This document shows, one piece after another, positions 54,244-63,167 of a DNA stretch of 64,000 nt. The stretch is from Site-B1 sp963722665. Lineage in GTDB: Bacteria; Bacteroidota; Bacteroidia; Flavobacteriales; Flavobacteriaceae. How positions within the stretch are numbered: position 1 is the stretch's first letter; each line of letters starts with the position of its first letter. The stretch spans positions 11,021-75,020 of the forward strand of contig CAVRNW010000011.1 of NCBI GenBank assembly GCA_963722665.1, read 5' to 3'. A model generated the notes under the pieces. That model had not been told where the DNA came from. It did not search any database and was given only the letters and a program-made list of their open reading frames with translations. The position numbers and the translations under genes are program-made.

Positions 54244-55273
54244 TTTAAAAGATTTAGTCAGACCAAATATCCTTGACACTTAAAGCCTTATTCAAGTGCT
54301 CGAGATGAGTTTACTGGTGATGAAGGCATATTTTTGGATGCCAATGAAAATCCTTTTGGAACTTGAATCGATATCCAGATTCCTATCAAAAAGAACTAAA
54401 AGATAAGTTATCTGCTTATAAAAACATTCCAACCAAAAACATTTTTATTGGTAATGGAAGTGATGAAATAATTGATTTAGCTTTTCAGAATATTTTGCAA
54501 TCCAGCAATTGATAAAGCATTAACCTTCACTCCTACTTACGGGATGTATGAAGTTGCTGCTGACATCAATAATATTGAATTGATAAAATTACCTTTAAAT
54601 GATGAATTTCAAATCAATACTAAAAATTTAAAACCGTATTTAAATGATGAGTAATTTAAAACTCATTTTTATCTGTTCACCAAACAATCCAACAGGAAAT
54701 TGTTTTAATCGAAACAGATATTGAATTAATTCTGAATAAGTTCAAAGGCATTGTTATAATTGATGAAGCTTATATTGATTTCAGCACAACAGAATCATGG
54801 ATTAAATGTACTTAAGATTATCCAAATTTAATTGTGACTCAAACCTTTAGTAAAGCTTGGGCATTAGCCTCAGCACGAATTGGAATTGCTTATGCAAGTG
54901 AAGATATAGTACAACTTTTGAATAAGGTTAAAATGCCTTATAATATCAGTAAATTAAATCAACAAGCAGCTATTGACGCCTTAGAAAATGTATCGAATTT
55001 TGAAACAAATAGGCAAATCATTTTAAAAGAAAAAGAACAATTAATTGAAGCCTTAAGCGAAATTAAATTAGTCAAAAAAATATATCCTTCTGATGCTAAT
55101 TTTCTTTTAGTGGAAGTTGAAATGCAGATAAAATTTATCAAGAATTGGTCAATCAAAAAATAATCACACGAAATAGAAATAAAGTTGTTGAAAATTGTAT
55201 TCGAATTACAGTTGGAACTCCATTAGAGAATAAGGAATTAATTAAAGCATTAACAGACCTACTAGGTTTTTAA
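54236..55273 (+). pseudogene. hisC: Histidinol-phosphate aminotransferase, heavily frameshifted
   Basis: The start MFNLKDLVRPNIL at 54236 and pieces LKPYSSARDEFTGDEGIFLDANENPFG, LNRYPDSYQKELKDKLSAY, IFIGNGSDEIIDLAF, FICSPNNPTGNC, GIVIIDEAYIDF and TFSKAWALASARIGIAYAS (PLP lysine in FSKAW) reconstruct a normal ~345-residue HisC. I count about five insertions, two deletions and one in-frame TAA (54813-54815 region). PLP residues are retained when repaired. Either the enzyme is lost and its job is done by another aminotransferase, or base calling failed locally; the neighbouring hisD and hisB also carry insertions. Confidence 0.8.
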
Positions 55274-55286
55274 AACCTAGTAGGTC
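55256..55286. repeat. Perfect palindromic repeat overlapping the hisC end
   Basis: GACCTACTAGGTTTT / AAAACCTAGTAGGTC is a 31-nt near-perfect palindrome. Its left arm encodes the last residues of hisC (DLLGF) and the stop codon. Similar CTAGTAGGT-type palindromes are, from memory, abundant in Bacteroidota intergenic regions; 48726-48754 is a distant relative here. Confidence 0.65.
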
Positions 55287-55304
55287 TTAAAAAAATATAA
55301 AATT

Positions 55305-56397
55305 ATGACCAAAAGTACTATTTATAGATAGAGATGGCACACTAGTTATTGAACCACCAATAGATTATCAATTGGATAGTCTTGAAAAACTGGAATTTTA
55401 TCCAGGTGTATTTCAATGGTTATCAAAAATTGCCCGAGAATTAGATTATGAATTAGTCATGGTAACTAATCAAGATGGTTTGGGAACAGATTCATTTCCA
55501 GAAGACACTTTTTGGCCAGCTCAAAATAAAATTATTCAAGCTTTTAAAAATGAAGGAATTGAGTTTTCAGAAATTCTAATTGACAAAAGTTTTCCGGAAG
55601 ATAATGCACCAACAAGAAAACCAAGAACTGGATTATTAAATAAATATATTTATGGAAATTACGATTTAGGAAATTCTTATGTAATTGGTGATAGAGCGAC
55701 AGATATTGAATTAGCAGAAAATTTAGGAAGTAAAGGAATTTTTATTAGTGAAGATGCTAATGATTATGCAACACTTAAAACCAAATCTTGGGAAGAAATT
55801 TATAAGTATCTAAAAGCAATTCCAAGAACTGCAACCGTTGTTAGAAAAACCAATGAAACAGATATTAAAATTGAAATTAATTTAGATGGTTCAGGAAAAA
55901 GTAATATTTCAACAGGATTGGGATTTTTCGACCATATGTTAGAGCAAATTTCTAAACACGGAAATATCGATTTAAATGTAAGTGTTGATGGAGATTTAGA
56001 AATTGATGAACACCACACCATTGAGGATGTTGCTATAACTTTAGGAGAAGCATTTATTAAAGCATTAGGAAGTAAAAGAGGAATTGAACGTTACGGATTT
56101 TTATTACCAATGGACGATTGTTTAGCTCAAGTAGCCATTGATTTTGGAGGAAGACCTTGGTTGGTTTGGGAAACAGAATTTAAACGAGAAATGATTGGTG
56201 AAATGCCAACCGAAATGTTCATGCATTTTTTTAAATCGTTTAGTGATGCTTCTAAATGCAACCTAAACATTAAAGCAGAAGGAGATAATGAACACCACAA
56301 AATAGAATCCATTTTTAAAGCTTTTGCAAAAGCCATAAAAATGGCAGTTTCAAAAACCAATAATTTTTCAATCCCAAGTACCAAAGGAAGCCTGTAA
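55305..56397 (+). CDS. hisB: Bifunctional histidinol-phosphatase / imidazoleglycerol-phosphate dehydratase (one frameshift near the start)
   Basis: The ATG at 55305 is followed by ACCAAAA; with one A removed the frame reads VLFIDRDGTLVIEPPIDYQL, the DxD motif of the HAD phosphatase half (residues 1-165), continuous to the IGPD half (TGLGFFDHMLEQISKHGNIDLNV, HHTIEDVAI, RFEG-type GDNEHHKIESIFKAFA). Restored length about 363, as for E. coli-type fused HisB, which is also usual in Flavobacteria. It performs the seventh and ninth steps of the pathway. Without repair only a shorter frame from 55372 is open. Confidence 0.9.
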
Positions 56398-56484
56398 TTA
56401 ACGATTTTAGAATTACGATTTTGGATTTAAAAACAAGCTTGATATATCAAATCGTAAATTGCAAATCACATATCAAAAATTAAA

Positions 56485-57066
56485 ATGATTGCAATAATAA
56501 AATACAATGCCGGAAATATACGCTCTGTCCAAAATGCGCTAAATCGTCTTGGATATGAGAGTATTATTACAGATGATGAAACAGAAATTTTAAATGCAAG
56601 CAAAGTGATTTTTCCAGGTGTTGGAGAAGCAAGTTCTGCTATGAAATATTTAAAGGATAAAGGTTTGGATAAAGTCATTCTATCCATTAAAAAACCAATG
56701 CTTGGTATTTGTTTAGGCTTGCAACTTATGTGTGATTATTCAGAAGAAGGAGATACCAAATGTCTTGGAATTTTTAATACACAAGTGAAGAAATTTCCAC
56801 CCAAAGAGAAAGTTCCTCATATGGGATGGAATAGTTTTTCTGAAGTTAAAGGTGAACTATTTAAAGACATCAAAACAGATAATGATATGTATTATGTGCA
56901 TAGTTATTACGCTGAAAAAAATGAGCAAACCATTGCAACTTGCAATTATATTTTACCTTTTAGTGCAGCTATGCAAAATGATAATTTTTATGCAACTCAA
57001 TTTCACCCAGAAAAATCAGCTGATGTTGGTGACGCAAATTGCTTAAAAAACTTTTTAGAATTATGA
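56485..57066 (+). CDS. hisH: Imidazole glycerol phosphate synthase, glutaminase subunit
   Basis: A 193-residue class I glutamine amidotransferase: MIAIIKYNAGNIRSVQNAL, nucleophile elbow GICLGLQLMCD (Cys), ...SFSEVKG and HPEKS carrying the His and Glu of the triad. HisH supplies ammonia to HisF in the IGP synthase complex. It overlaps hisA in an ATGA arrangement, giving coupled translation. The 87-bp gap behind hisB contains repeat-like AATCGTAAATTGCAAATC text. Confidence 0.95.
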   Translation: MIAIIKYNAGNIRSVQNALNRLGYESIITDDETEILNASKVIFPGVGEASSAMKYLKDKGLDKVILSIKKPMLGICLGLQLMCDYSEEGDTKCLGIFNTQVKKFPPKEKVPHMGWNSFSEVKGELFKDIKTDNDMYYVHSYYAEKNEQTIATCNYILPFSAAMQNDNFYATQFHPEKSADVGDANCLKNFLEL

Positions 57067-57773
57067 GAATAATCCCAGCAATAGATATCATAGACGGAAA
57101 GTGTGTTAGACTCACAAAAGGAGATTACGACACTAAAAAAATATACAACGAAAATCCGTTAGAAGTCGCAAAAGAGTTTGAAGCAAATGGAATTGAATAT
57201 TTACATTTAGTGGATTTAGATGGAGCAAAATCAAAGCACATTGTCAATCATAAAATATTGGAAAGTATTGCATCAAAAACCAATTTAAAAGTTGATTTTG
57301 GAGGTGGATTAAAATCTGATGATGATTTAAGAATTGCTTTTGAATGTGGTGCAAATCAAATTACTGGAGGCAGTATTGCAGCCAATAATCCTGAAGTATT
57401 TTTAAAATGGTTAGACAAATATGGTTCAGATAAAATTATTTTAGGAGCCGATTGCAATAACCGAAAAATTGCAACTAATGGTTGGTTGGAAGCATCAGAA
57501 TTAGATGTTGTTGATTTCATAAAGGATTATGAATCAAAAGGAATTGAATATGTAATTTGCACAGACATTTCCAAAGATGGCATGTTACAAGGAACTTCAA
57601 ATGAATTATACACAGAAATAATTTCAAAATCAGATGTAAAATTAATTGCAAGTGGTGGTGTTTCTTCCATGAAGGATTTAGAATTGGTAAAGGAAATTGG
57701 ATGTGAAGGAGCCATTCTTGGAAAAGCGATTTATGAAGGAAATATTACACTTAAAGAATTTATCTCGATTTGA
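57063..57773 (+). CDS. hisA: Phosphoribosylformimino-5-aminoimidazole carboxamide ribotide isomerase
   Basis: Start at ATG 57063 (MRIIPAIDIIDGKCVRL), overlapping the hisH stop; an upstream in-frame ATG would add an unrelated extension. 236 residues of TIM barrel with YLHLVDLDGAKSK and VDFGGGLKSDDDL loops (phosphate binding) and CTDISKDGMLQGTS; catalytic Asp in PAIDI and in DISKDG. It opens the ProFAR ring to PRFAR, the substrate of HisF/HisH. Confidence 0.95.
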   Translation: MRIIPAIDIIDGKCVRLTKGDYDTKKIYNENPLEVAKEFEANGIEYLHLVDLDGAKSKHIVNHKILESIASKTNLKVDFGGGLKSDDDLRIAFECGANQITGGSIAANNPEVFLKWLDKYGSDKIILGADCNNRKIATNGWLEASELDVVDFIKDYESKGIEYVICTDISKDGMLQGTSNELYTEIISKSDVKLIASGGVSSMKDLELVKEIGCEGAILGKAIYEGNITLKEFISI

Positions 57774-57819
57774 AGATTCATAAATTAATTAATTTGAAAA
57801 TATTGTATCAAGTTGAATT

Positions 57820-58170
57820 ATGAGAAATGATAAAGAAAATTTAATAGTTAATCTAACATCAGATTTTGCATTAAAAATCATTGATTATTCAGAACAATTA
57901 AATCAATTAAAGAAGTTTGAAATGGCTTCTCAAATTTTTAGATCAGGCACATCAATTGGTGCGAATATCAGAGAAGCACAAAACGCAGAAAGCAAAAAAG
58001 ATTTTATTCACAAATTTAAAATTTCTGCAAAAGAAGCTGATGAATTAGAATATTGGATACTGCTTTGCGAACAATCTAATCATTATCCAGATCCAGTTGG
58101 AATAAAAGATGATTTAGTTGCAATAATTAAAGTGATTAGCAAAATAATTTCAACATCAAAAAGTAATTAA
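57820..58170 (+). CDS. Four-helix bundle protein (S23/IVP-like, TIGR02436 type)
   Basis: A 116-residue helical protein: ENLIVNLTSDFALKIIDYSEQLNQLKKFEMASQIFRSGTSIGANIREAQNAESKKDFIHKFKISAKEADELEYWILLCEQS. The RSGTSIGANIREA motif is typical of the four-helix bundle family first noted as ORFs in 23S rRNA intervening sequences; they form pentamers, function unknown. Here it lies in frame direction between hisA and hisF, an unusual interruption of a his operon. It could be a passenger with no role in histidine synthesis. Confidence 0.85.
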   Translation: MRNDKENLIVNLTSDFALKIIDYSEQLNQLKKFEMASQIFRSGTSIGANIREAQNAESKKDFIHKFKISAKEADELEYWILLCEQSNHYPDPVGIKDDLVAIIKVISKIISTSKSN

Positions 58171-58208
58171 CACATTATCAAATTAATACATTTTCAAATT
58201 GTGTAATT

Positions 58209-58967
58209 ATGTTAAAAAAAAGAATCATACCATGCTTGGATATTAAAGATGGACGAACCGTTAAAGGCATCAACTTTGTTGATATTATTGATGCTGGAGA
58301 CCCAATTGAGTTAGCCAAACAATATGTAGCACATGGAGCAGACGAATTGGTGTTTTTGGATATCACAGCAACTGTTGAAAAACGTAAAACTTTAGTAGAA
58401 CTGGTTACTCATATTGCGGAAGAAATCAACATTCCGTTTACTGTTGGAGGAGGAATCAATACGATTGAAGATGTGTCAGCAGTTATAAAAGCTGGAGCTG
58501 ATAAAGTCAGTGTCAATTCATCAGCAGTTAAAAATCCAGAATTAATAACTCAAATTGCAAGTGAATTCGGAAGTCAATGTTGTGTTGTTGCGATAGATAC
58601 CAAATATGTTGATGGCGAATGGATAGTTTATGTTCATGGTGGACGTACTCCTACTCCATTAAAAACAATGGATTGGGTAAAACAAGTGGAAGCTTTAGGA
58701 GCTGGAGAAATTTTACTCACTTCGATGAATAACGACGGAACAAAATCTGGTTTTGCTTTAGATTTAACTGAAGAAGTCAGTAAATCTGTTAATATTCCTG
58801 TAATTGCATCTGGAGGAGCAGGAACCAAAGAACATTTTAAAACCTTGTTTGAAACGACTCATGCAAGTGCTGGATTAGCAGCGAGTATCTTTCATTATGG
58901 AGAAATACCAATTCCAGAATTAAAACAATATTTAATAAAAGAAAACATAGCAATACGATGGACATAG
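58209..58967 (+). CDS. hisF: Imidazole glycerol phosphate synthase, cyclase subunit
   Basis: A 252-residue TIM barrel starting MLKKRIIPCLDIKDGRTVKGINF, with the catalytic Asp in LDIKDGRT and in ...SMNNDGTKSGF and the phosphate loop VGGGINTIEDV. It makes IGP and AICAR from PRFAR with ammonia from HisH. Separated from hisH by hisA and the four-helix-bundle gene. Overlaps hisIE by 10 nt. Confidence 0.95.
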   Translation: MLKKRIIPCLDIKDGRTVKGINFVDIIDAGDPIELAKQYVAHGADELVFLDITATVEKRKTLVELVTHIAEEINIPFTVGGGINTIEDVSAVIKAGADKVSVNSSAVKNPELITQIASEFGSQCCVVAIDTKYVDGEWIVYVHGGRTPTPLKTMDWVKQVEALGAGEILLTSMNNDGTKSGFALDLTEEVSKSVNIPVIASGGAGTKEHFKTLFETTHASAGLAASIFHYGEIPIPELKQYLIKENIAIRWT

Positions 58968-59545
58968 ATTTTTCAAAAGGAGATGGATTAGTTCCAGTAA
59001 TCATACAGAATAACAACACTTCACAAGTACTCATGTTAGGTTATATGAATGACGAAGCATTCAATAAAACCAAAGCAGAAAACACCGTTACTTTTTTTAG
59101 CAGAAGCAAAAACAGATTGTGGACAAAAGGTGAAGAATCAGGGAATTTTTTATTTGTAAAAGACATTCAAATAGATTGTGACAATGACACAATTTTGATA
59201 AAAGCAGAACCAAAAGGACCAACATGCCATACAGGTAGTACATCGTGTTTTAAGGAAGAAACTGCAAAAGGCTTTTTATACGAACTACAACAAACTATTA
59301 GTGACAGAATTGACACTAATGATGAAAACTCATATACAAACAAACTGTATAGAAGCGGTATTAATAAAGTGGCTCAAAAAGTTGGTGAGGAAGCTGTCGA
59401 ATTAGTTATTGAAGCTAAAGATAATGACGCTGATCTATTTAAAAATGAAGCAGCCGATTTATTGTATCACTTTTTAATATTACTAAAAGCTAAAGATTTT
59501 AAACTAGAAGATATTGAAGCTGTTTTAAAGGATAGAAGTAAATAA
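58958..59545 (+). CDS. hisI: Bifunctional phosphoribosyl-AMP cyclohydrolase / phosphoribosyl-ATP pyrophosphohydrolase
   Basis: A 195-residue fusion: HisI domain (residues 1-115; LMLGYMNDEAFNKT, TFFSRSKNRLWTKGEESGN, the Zn/Mg cysteines in DCDNDTILI and PTCHTGSTSCF) and HisE domain (116-195; TNKLYRSGINKVAQKVGEEAVELVIEAKD, LLYHFLILLKAK). It carries out the second and third pathway steps. Last gene of the operon; convergent with the saccharopine-dehydrogenase-like gene, with stops adjacent. Confidence 0.95.
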   Translation: MDIDFSKGDGLVPVIIQNNNTSQVLMLGYMNDEAFNKTKAENTVTFFSRSKNRLWTKGEESGNFLFVKDIQIDCDNDTILIKAEPKGPTCHTGSTSCFKEETAKGFLYELQQTISDRIDTNDENSYTNKLYRSGINKVAQKVGEEAVELVIEAKDNDADLFKNEAADLLYHFLILLKAKDFKLEDIEAVLKDRSK

Positions 59546-60751
59546 TCATTCTTTACCATCTACATAATCCTGTAAATATTTAAAACGTTCAGTTAACTTG
59601 CCGTTTTCAGTCATTTTAGCTCTTGACAGAACGCCATCCTTATCATTATTGAAAAAAGAGGGTATTACATGTTCAAAAAACATAAATCCAAATCCTCTGC
59701 TGGAATTGTCGGGCAATTCGCAAGGTAGATTATCTACTGCCATAACGGCAATTGCGTTTTTATCCATATAATCCACTTCATTTCCAGTTTGCTTATCATA
59801 GCCATAAATAGGATCCTCTATTGTTGAAGAACGAATAGTCGTCCCAATTGGTCCATTCACATCACAGCTAATATCTGCTATCACTTTTATATTAAAATCT
59901 GGTGATTTGACATCTTGTTTGGTGTAAAAAACCGGAGCGCCTTCACCATAAAAATGCCCTGAAATAAACATATCGCTAACTTTAGTGAATCTCTTGAATG
60001 TAGAAACATACTCTTGTGGGTTATCAAAGAAATCGAACATATCTAACAATTGCCCATCTTTTCTTTTATTATAATCCAAGACATCAATTTGCACATATAC
60101 AGCCTCATTAAACTCTTTATTCAAGTAGTCATCAATGGCAACTTCTTTTATATTCATATGATCTAAAACCTCCTTTGCTCCAGTTCCTACTCTTCCCTTT
60201 CCAGTCAAGACGATCTTTATATTTGGTAGTTTTATTCTATCAAGTTCAGATTCCAGTTCATCTCTATTTTTTAAATCTGATGCCTTTGGTAATTTAAAGG
60301 TATTATATTTTAGTCCAACTGTCCTGATTCCGTTGTAAGCGCCAACTATGCCCGCATAATAGCCAAAACCAATTATTCTAAAACCTTTTTTATTAACTAT
60401 GGTTTCATGATCATACAATTCAATATTCTTTTTAAGAATAGCTTGAAGCAATTTGCGATTATAGGGTTGTTTTTTAATAGTATGACTAAAGAAAAAATAC
60501 TTTTTATTTGGTATTAATGCTTCAACAGGAACTTCTTTAACACCAAGCATGACATCAGCTTCAGAAACGTCATTAGTCACACTGAACCCTAATTTTGAAT
60601 ATTCAGAATCTTTAAAAACACGAATATTCGATGATTCAACAATAATTTTGGCTCCAGGAAAATCCTTTACTATTTTTTGACAGGCTTCCGGTGACAGAAC
60701 AACCCTTCTGTCAGGTGGATTTTTACGTTCTTTTATTAAGGCGAACTTCAT
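59546..60751 (-). CDS. Saccharopine/alanine dehydrogenase-type NAD(P)-dependent enzyme
   Basis: A 401-residue protein from the ATG at 60751 (MKFALIKERKNPPDRRVVLSPEAC); a longer frame starts at 60787 but adds unrelated residues. N-terminal alanine-dehydrogenase/PNT-type domain, then NAD(P)-binding IKIVLTGKGRVGTGAKEVLDHM near residue 195 and the C-terminal domain (IADISCDVNGPIGTTIRSSTIEDPIYGY). The closest functional match is lysine-forming saccharopine dehydrogenase or a relative in lysine metabolism; alanine dehydrogenase is less likely. It is convergent with the his operon. Confidence 0.75.
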   Translation of the reverse strand: MKFALIKERKNPPDRRVVLSPEACQKIVKDFPGAKIIVESSNIRVFKDSEYSKLGFSVTNDVSEADVMLGVKEVPVEALIPNKKYFFFSHTIKKQPYNRKLLQAILKKNIELYDHETIVNKKGFRIIGFGYYAGIVGAYNGIRTVGLKYNTFKLPKASDLKNRDELESELDRIKLPNIKIVLTGKGRVGTGAKEVLDHMNIKEVAIDDYLNKEFNEAVYVQIDVLDYNKRKDGQLLDMFDFFDNPQEYVSTFKRFTKVSDMFISGHFYGEGAPVFYTKQDVKSPDFNIKVIADISCDVNGPIGTTIRSSTIEDPIYGYDKQTGNEVDYMDKNAIAVMAVDNLPCELPDNSSRGFGFMFFEHVIPSFFNNDKDGVLSRAKMTENGKLTERFKYLQDYVDGKE

Positions 60752-60910
60752 ATGTGATTGAAATTTAAACAGTTGTATAACTGACAATTATAGTTAATAC
60801 TGACAGTTATTAAGAATGGTATAAATATTGTACTAATGTAAGATGAAATGCGAGGTTAAACAAACTTTTTGGTAACTTTGCCTACGCTCATCGAAACTTT
60901 AGTTTAGGTG

Positions 60911-61010
60911 AGCTCGCGTTAAGGATTGAAGCGACATCCTTTTGCTTTTTCGCAAAAGATATAGCGGAAAGCCTGACCTTGAAGCCTTGGCGAAAGAGAG
61001 GAACGCTAAA
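60911..61010 (+). ncRNA. Structured intergenic element, copy 2 (upstream of tmRNA)
   Basis: Begins with CGCGTTAAGGATTGAAGCGA, then the hairpin CTTTTGC/GCAAAAG, then AGCGGAAAGCCTGACC, and closes with AGGAACGC, whose AACGC can pair with the opening GCGTT to close a ~90-nt domain. Same 5' and 3' motif order as 6444-6588. A -7-like TAACTTTG is at 60871-60878, but no -33 is evident. It could be a separate small RNA, part of the tmRNA leader, or a dispersed element; orientation unproven. Confidence 0.45.
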
Positions 61011-61047
61011 AAAATGTTCTTTGAAAAAAAAATGAGGACAATTAGTT

Positions 61048-61101
61048 CCCGAAACAAGTTCGGGATTAATTCGTTTGAGTTAAGCATAGCTTAACTAACT
61101 C
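61048..61101. repeat. Two inverted repeats just upstream of tmRNA
   Basis: CCCGAAACAAGTTCGGG (61048-61064) and GAGTTAAGC/GCTTAAC...CTC (61077-61101) make two stems immediately ahead of the tmRNA 5' end at 61108. The first matches the repeat at 31926-31942. They occupy where a promoter would be expected. Confidence 0.5.
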
Positions 61102-61107
61102 ATTAAT

Positions 61108-61497
61108 GGGGTCGACTGGTTTTGACAGCGAGTTTTATTGATTTGTAAGCACGTCGAGTAATGAAATTGAATCTCGTAAAATGCTATTTCAAAATTTAAA
61201 CGGCGAGAATAACTACGCTTTAGCTGCTTAATCTGAATTTTAGTAAGATAAAGCCTCGTCCTACTAGGTAGGAAAGCTGAATGTCTCTTGAAAGCCTTGG
61301 TTAACGGCGTTCTTTTTGAGGCATCGTAAATGTTAACATAGAAACTACAGAGCTTCGATGCAGTTTTGAAATTAAGAAGCTAAGTAATATGTAGAGTGTT
61401 TTTAATCAGCATATTATCGAAAACCATGAAAAAACTAAACGTGTAGAAAGCCTTTTGATGGCTTGTTTGGACCCGAGTTCGATTCTCGGCGACTCCA
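61108..61497 (+). ncRNA. ssrA: Transfer-messenger RNA (tmRNA)
   Basis: 5' GGGGTCGACTGGTTTTGACAG and 3' TTCGATTCTCGGCGACTCCA form the tRNA-like domain (acceptor GGGGTCG/CGACTCC, T arm GAGTTCGATTCTC). The tag-coding stretch GGC-GAG-AAT-AAC-TAC-GCT-TTA-GCT-GCT-TAA at 61202-61231 gives GENNYALAA plus stop, preceded by the resume site. It rescues stalled ribosomes and tags products for ClpXP/Lon. CCA is not encoded (CGA follows). Size about 390 nt, as usual. Confidence 0.95.
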
Positions 61498-61498
61498 C
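61485..61498. repeat. Direct repeat (candidate attachment site) at tmRNA 3' end
   Basis: CTCGGCGACTCCAC recurs at 61645-61658, 146 bp downstream. Sequences around the two copies differ. tmRNA 3' ends are common integration targets. This copy keeps the tmRNA intact; the other lies at the edge of the serine recombinase gene, as if an integrated element duplicated the site. Confidence 0.6.
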
Positions 61499-61531
61499 GA
61501 TCAAGCACAACTTTGGTGCGGATTTGAACAT

Positions 61532-61563
61532 AAAAAGCTCAGCAAGTTTACTTGACTGGGCTT
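61532..61563 (+). terminator. Terminator-like hairpin after tmRNA
   Basis: AAAGCTCAGCAAGT / ACTTGACTGGGCTTT with three bulges/mismatches, followed by GTTGTTT. Suits termination of the tmRNA transcript. Confidence 0.55.
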
Positions 61564-63167
61564 TGTTGTTTAAAAACGCTTGTCTTGAAAAGACAAAAAG
61601 TTGTATTTGCAGGACGGGACATATTCGAGAACACCAAAGGTAGCCTCGGCGACTCCACTCGAGAGGACAACTTCAATTTATTTGAAATTTGTCCTCTTTT
61701 TTTATTATCTAAACCCTTGTCTATCTGTAATATAAACCTTAGAACATCATTGATTCTTTCAGTTCGACATTTGTTTTCTTCAAAAAACAGATTTTCAGGA
61801 AATATCGAACTTAATAATTTTTGTTTTTGGTCTATTGATGATTTTTTATAGTGTTCTTTCAGGTCTTTTAATAAGTGAACTCCCTTGCTTAACCAAACTT
61901 TGTATTGACTATTGGTGGATTGAATTTCATTAAGGCACTTTTTTAATTCCTCTCGCTTTGAATTATATCTAAGATGTGCTTCGGAATAAGCAACAGGATT
62001 AATTTTACCATCAACCAGCAAATCTTGAAGGTTTTCTAAACGCTTTGTTGACTCCTCTTTTATTTCTTTCTTTAGTTTACTTCTTTTATTGGCTGATTGT
62101 TGTTCATTACCTGAAAGAATTTTTTTTATCATCATTTCATAAATGGTTTCCACTGCTTTAGTGAATTAAATCATCCAGATGGTTCTAATGTTTTATTAAC
62201 TTTTGTAGCAGAAATGCGTTCTGGTTGCCAATGATGCCGTGGTAATAGAAATATTGTTTCCCATCTCTGACTCCTAGAAGGACTTCCGGTCATTTTACCC
62301 TGGCATTTGGAACAATAGATAAGCCCTCTAAGAGGTAACTCGGCTCGTTTTGCATTATAAACAGGTTTATTAGATTTCCTCTTTCTATTACTACAGTATG
62401 TTTTGAACCTGATAAAATAATTCTTCTGATATTATCCCATCATGGACCCCTTCTACTAATACTTTTGGCTCTTCTTCATGAGCTGGAACCACAATCTTTC
62501 CCATGTAAATAGGATTTCGTAGAATCAAGGATATATTATTTCTACTTATAGTAATTCCTTTTACTTTTAATTCATTCCTTATTTCAGATTGTGATTTACC
62601 GTTTACTATGGCATGAAATGCATACTGGATATGTTTCGCCTTGTCACTTGGAATGATAATGGGCTTGTTTTCTGTATCTCTGGAATTCTTATAACCGACT
62701 GGTGCTTGTCTACACCATCTCCTGCTTTTAGGGAACCTCGTATTCCTCCTTTATTTTTAAGGGATCGTCTGTCGTTATTTATTTCTGGAAGTATCAATAA
62801 AGTGCTAACATCGCTTTGTTCTCTCGGGACGCAAAATCAATGGGCTGTTCTATTGCTTGAACTCAATTCCTAAGGTATTTAACTTTCTTAACATCAAGTT
62901 GGCCTCTGTCATGTTTCTGGAAAACCGATCCCATGTGGTTATAAATAAGTAATCAATCTGATGCTTATTCTTTTTTGCATATTCCAGAAACTTTTGAAAT
63001 TCTGGTCTATTAAAGTTCTTAGCAGAATGGTCTTCCCTATAATGTTTGACTATTTCTATACCCTGACGTTCGCAGTACTTTGACAGTTGTTCAAACTGAA
63101 CATCTAAACTATAGCCTTTAGCTTGTTCGTCACTGCTTACACGGCACATAATGGCTGCTCTTTTCAT
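61548..63167 (-). pseudogene. Large serine recombinase, multiple frameshifts
   Basis: Starts MKRAAIMCRVSSDEQAKGYSLDVQFEQLSKYCERQ (catalytic Ser in RVSSDEQA) and continues in successive frames through FITTWDRFSRN, EINNDRRSLK, QAPVGYKNSRDTENKPIIIP, a recombinase domain (LRNPIYMGKIVVPAHEEEPKVLVEGVHDGIISEELFYQV), a zinc-ribbon region (ELPLRGLIYCSKCQGKMTGSPS) and a coiled-coil tail to 61548. At least five breaks, mostly single extra bases. Restored length about 530 residues, a phage/ICE-type integrase. It abuts the tmRNA end and a duplicated att-like sequence, so it likely belongs to an integrated element extending rightward. Confidence 0.75.
61662..61703. terminator. Strong intrinsic terminator within the recombinase 3' end
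   Basis: AGAGGACAA / TTGTCCTCT stem with an inner TTCAA/TTGAA stem and a T-run on the plus strand. It begins 3 bp after the second att-like copy; it could be the original terminator behind tmRNA that was displaced by integration. Confidence 0.6.

Noticed and set aside
54236..55273. True loss of hisC function
   Set aside because: PLP and substrate residues persist once insertions are removed and the rest of the operon is complete; sequencing error cannot be excluded, so functional loss is not claimed.
60871..60878. TAACTTTG box as tmRNA promoter
   Set aside because: No TTG at the required distance and it lies ~230 nt before tmRNA; not enough to call.
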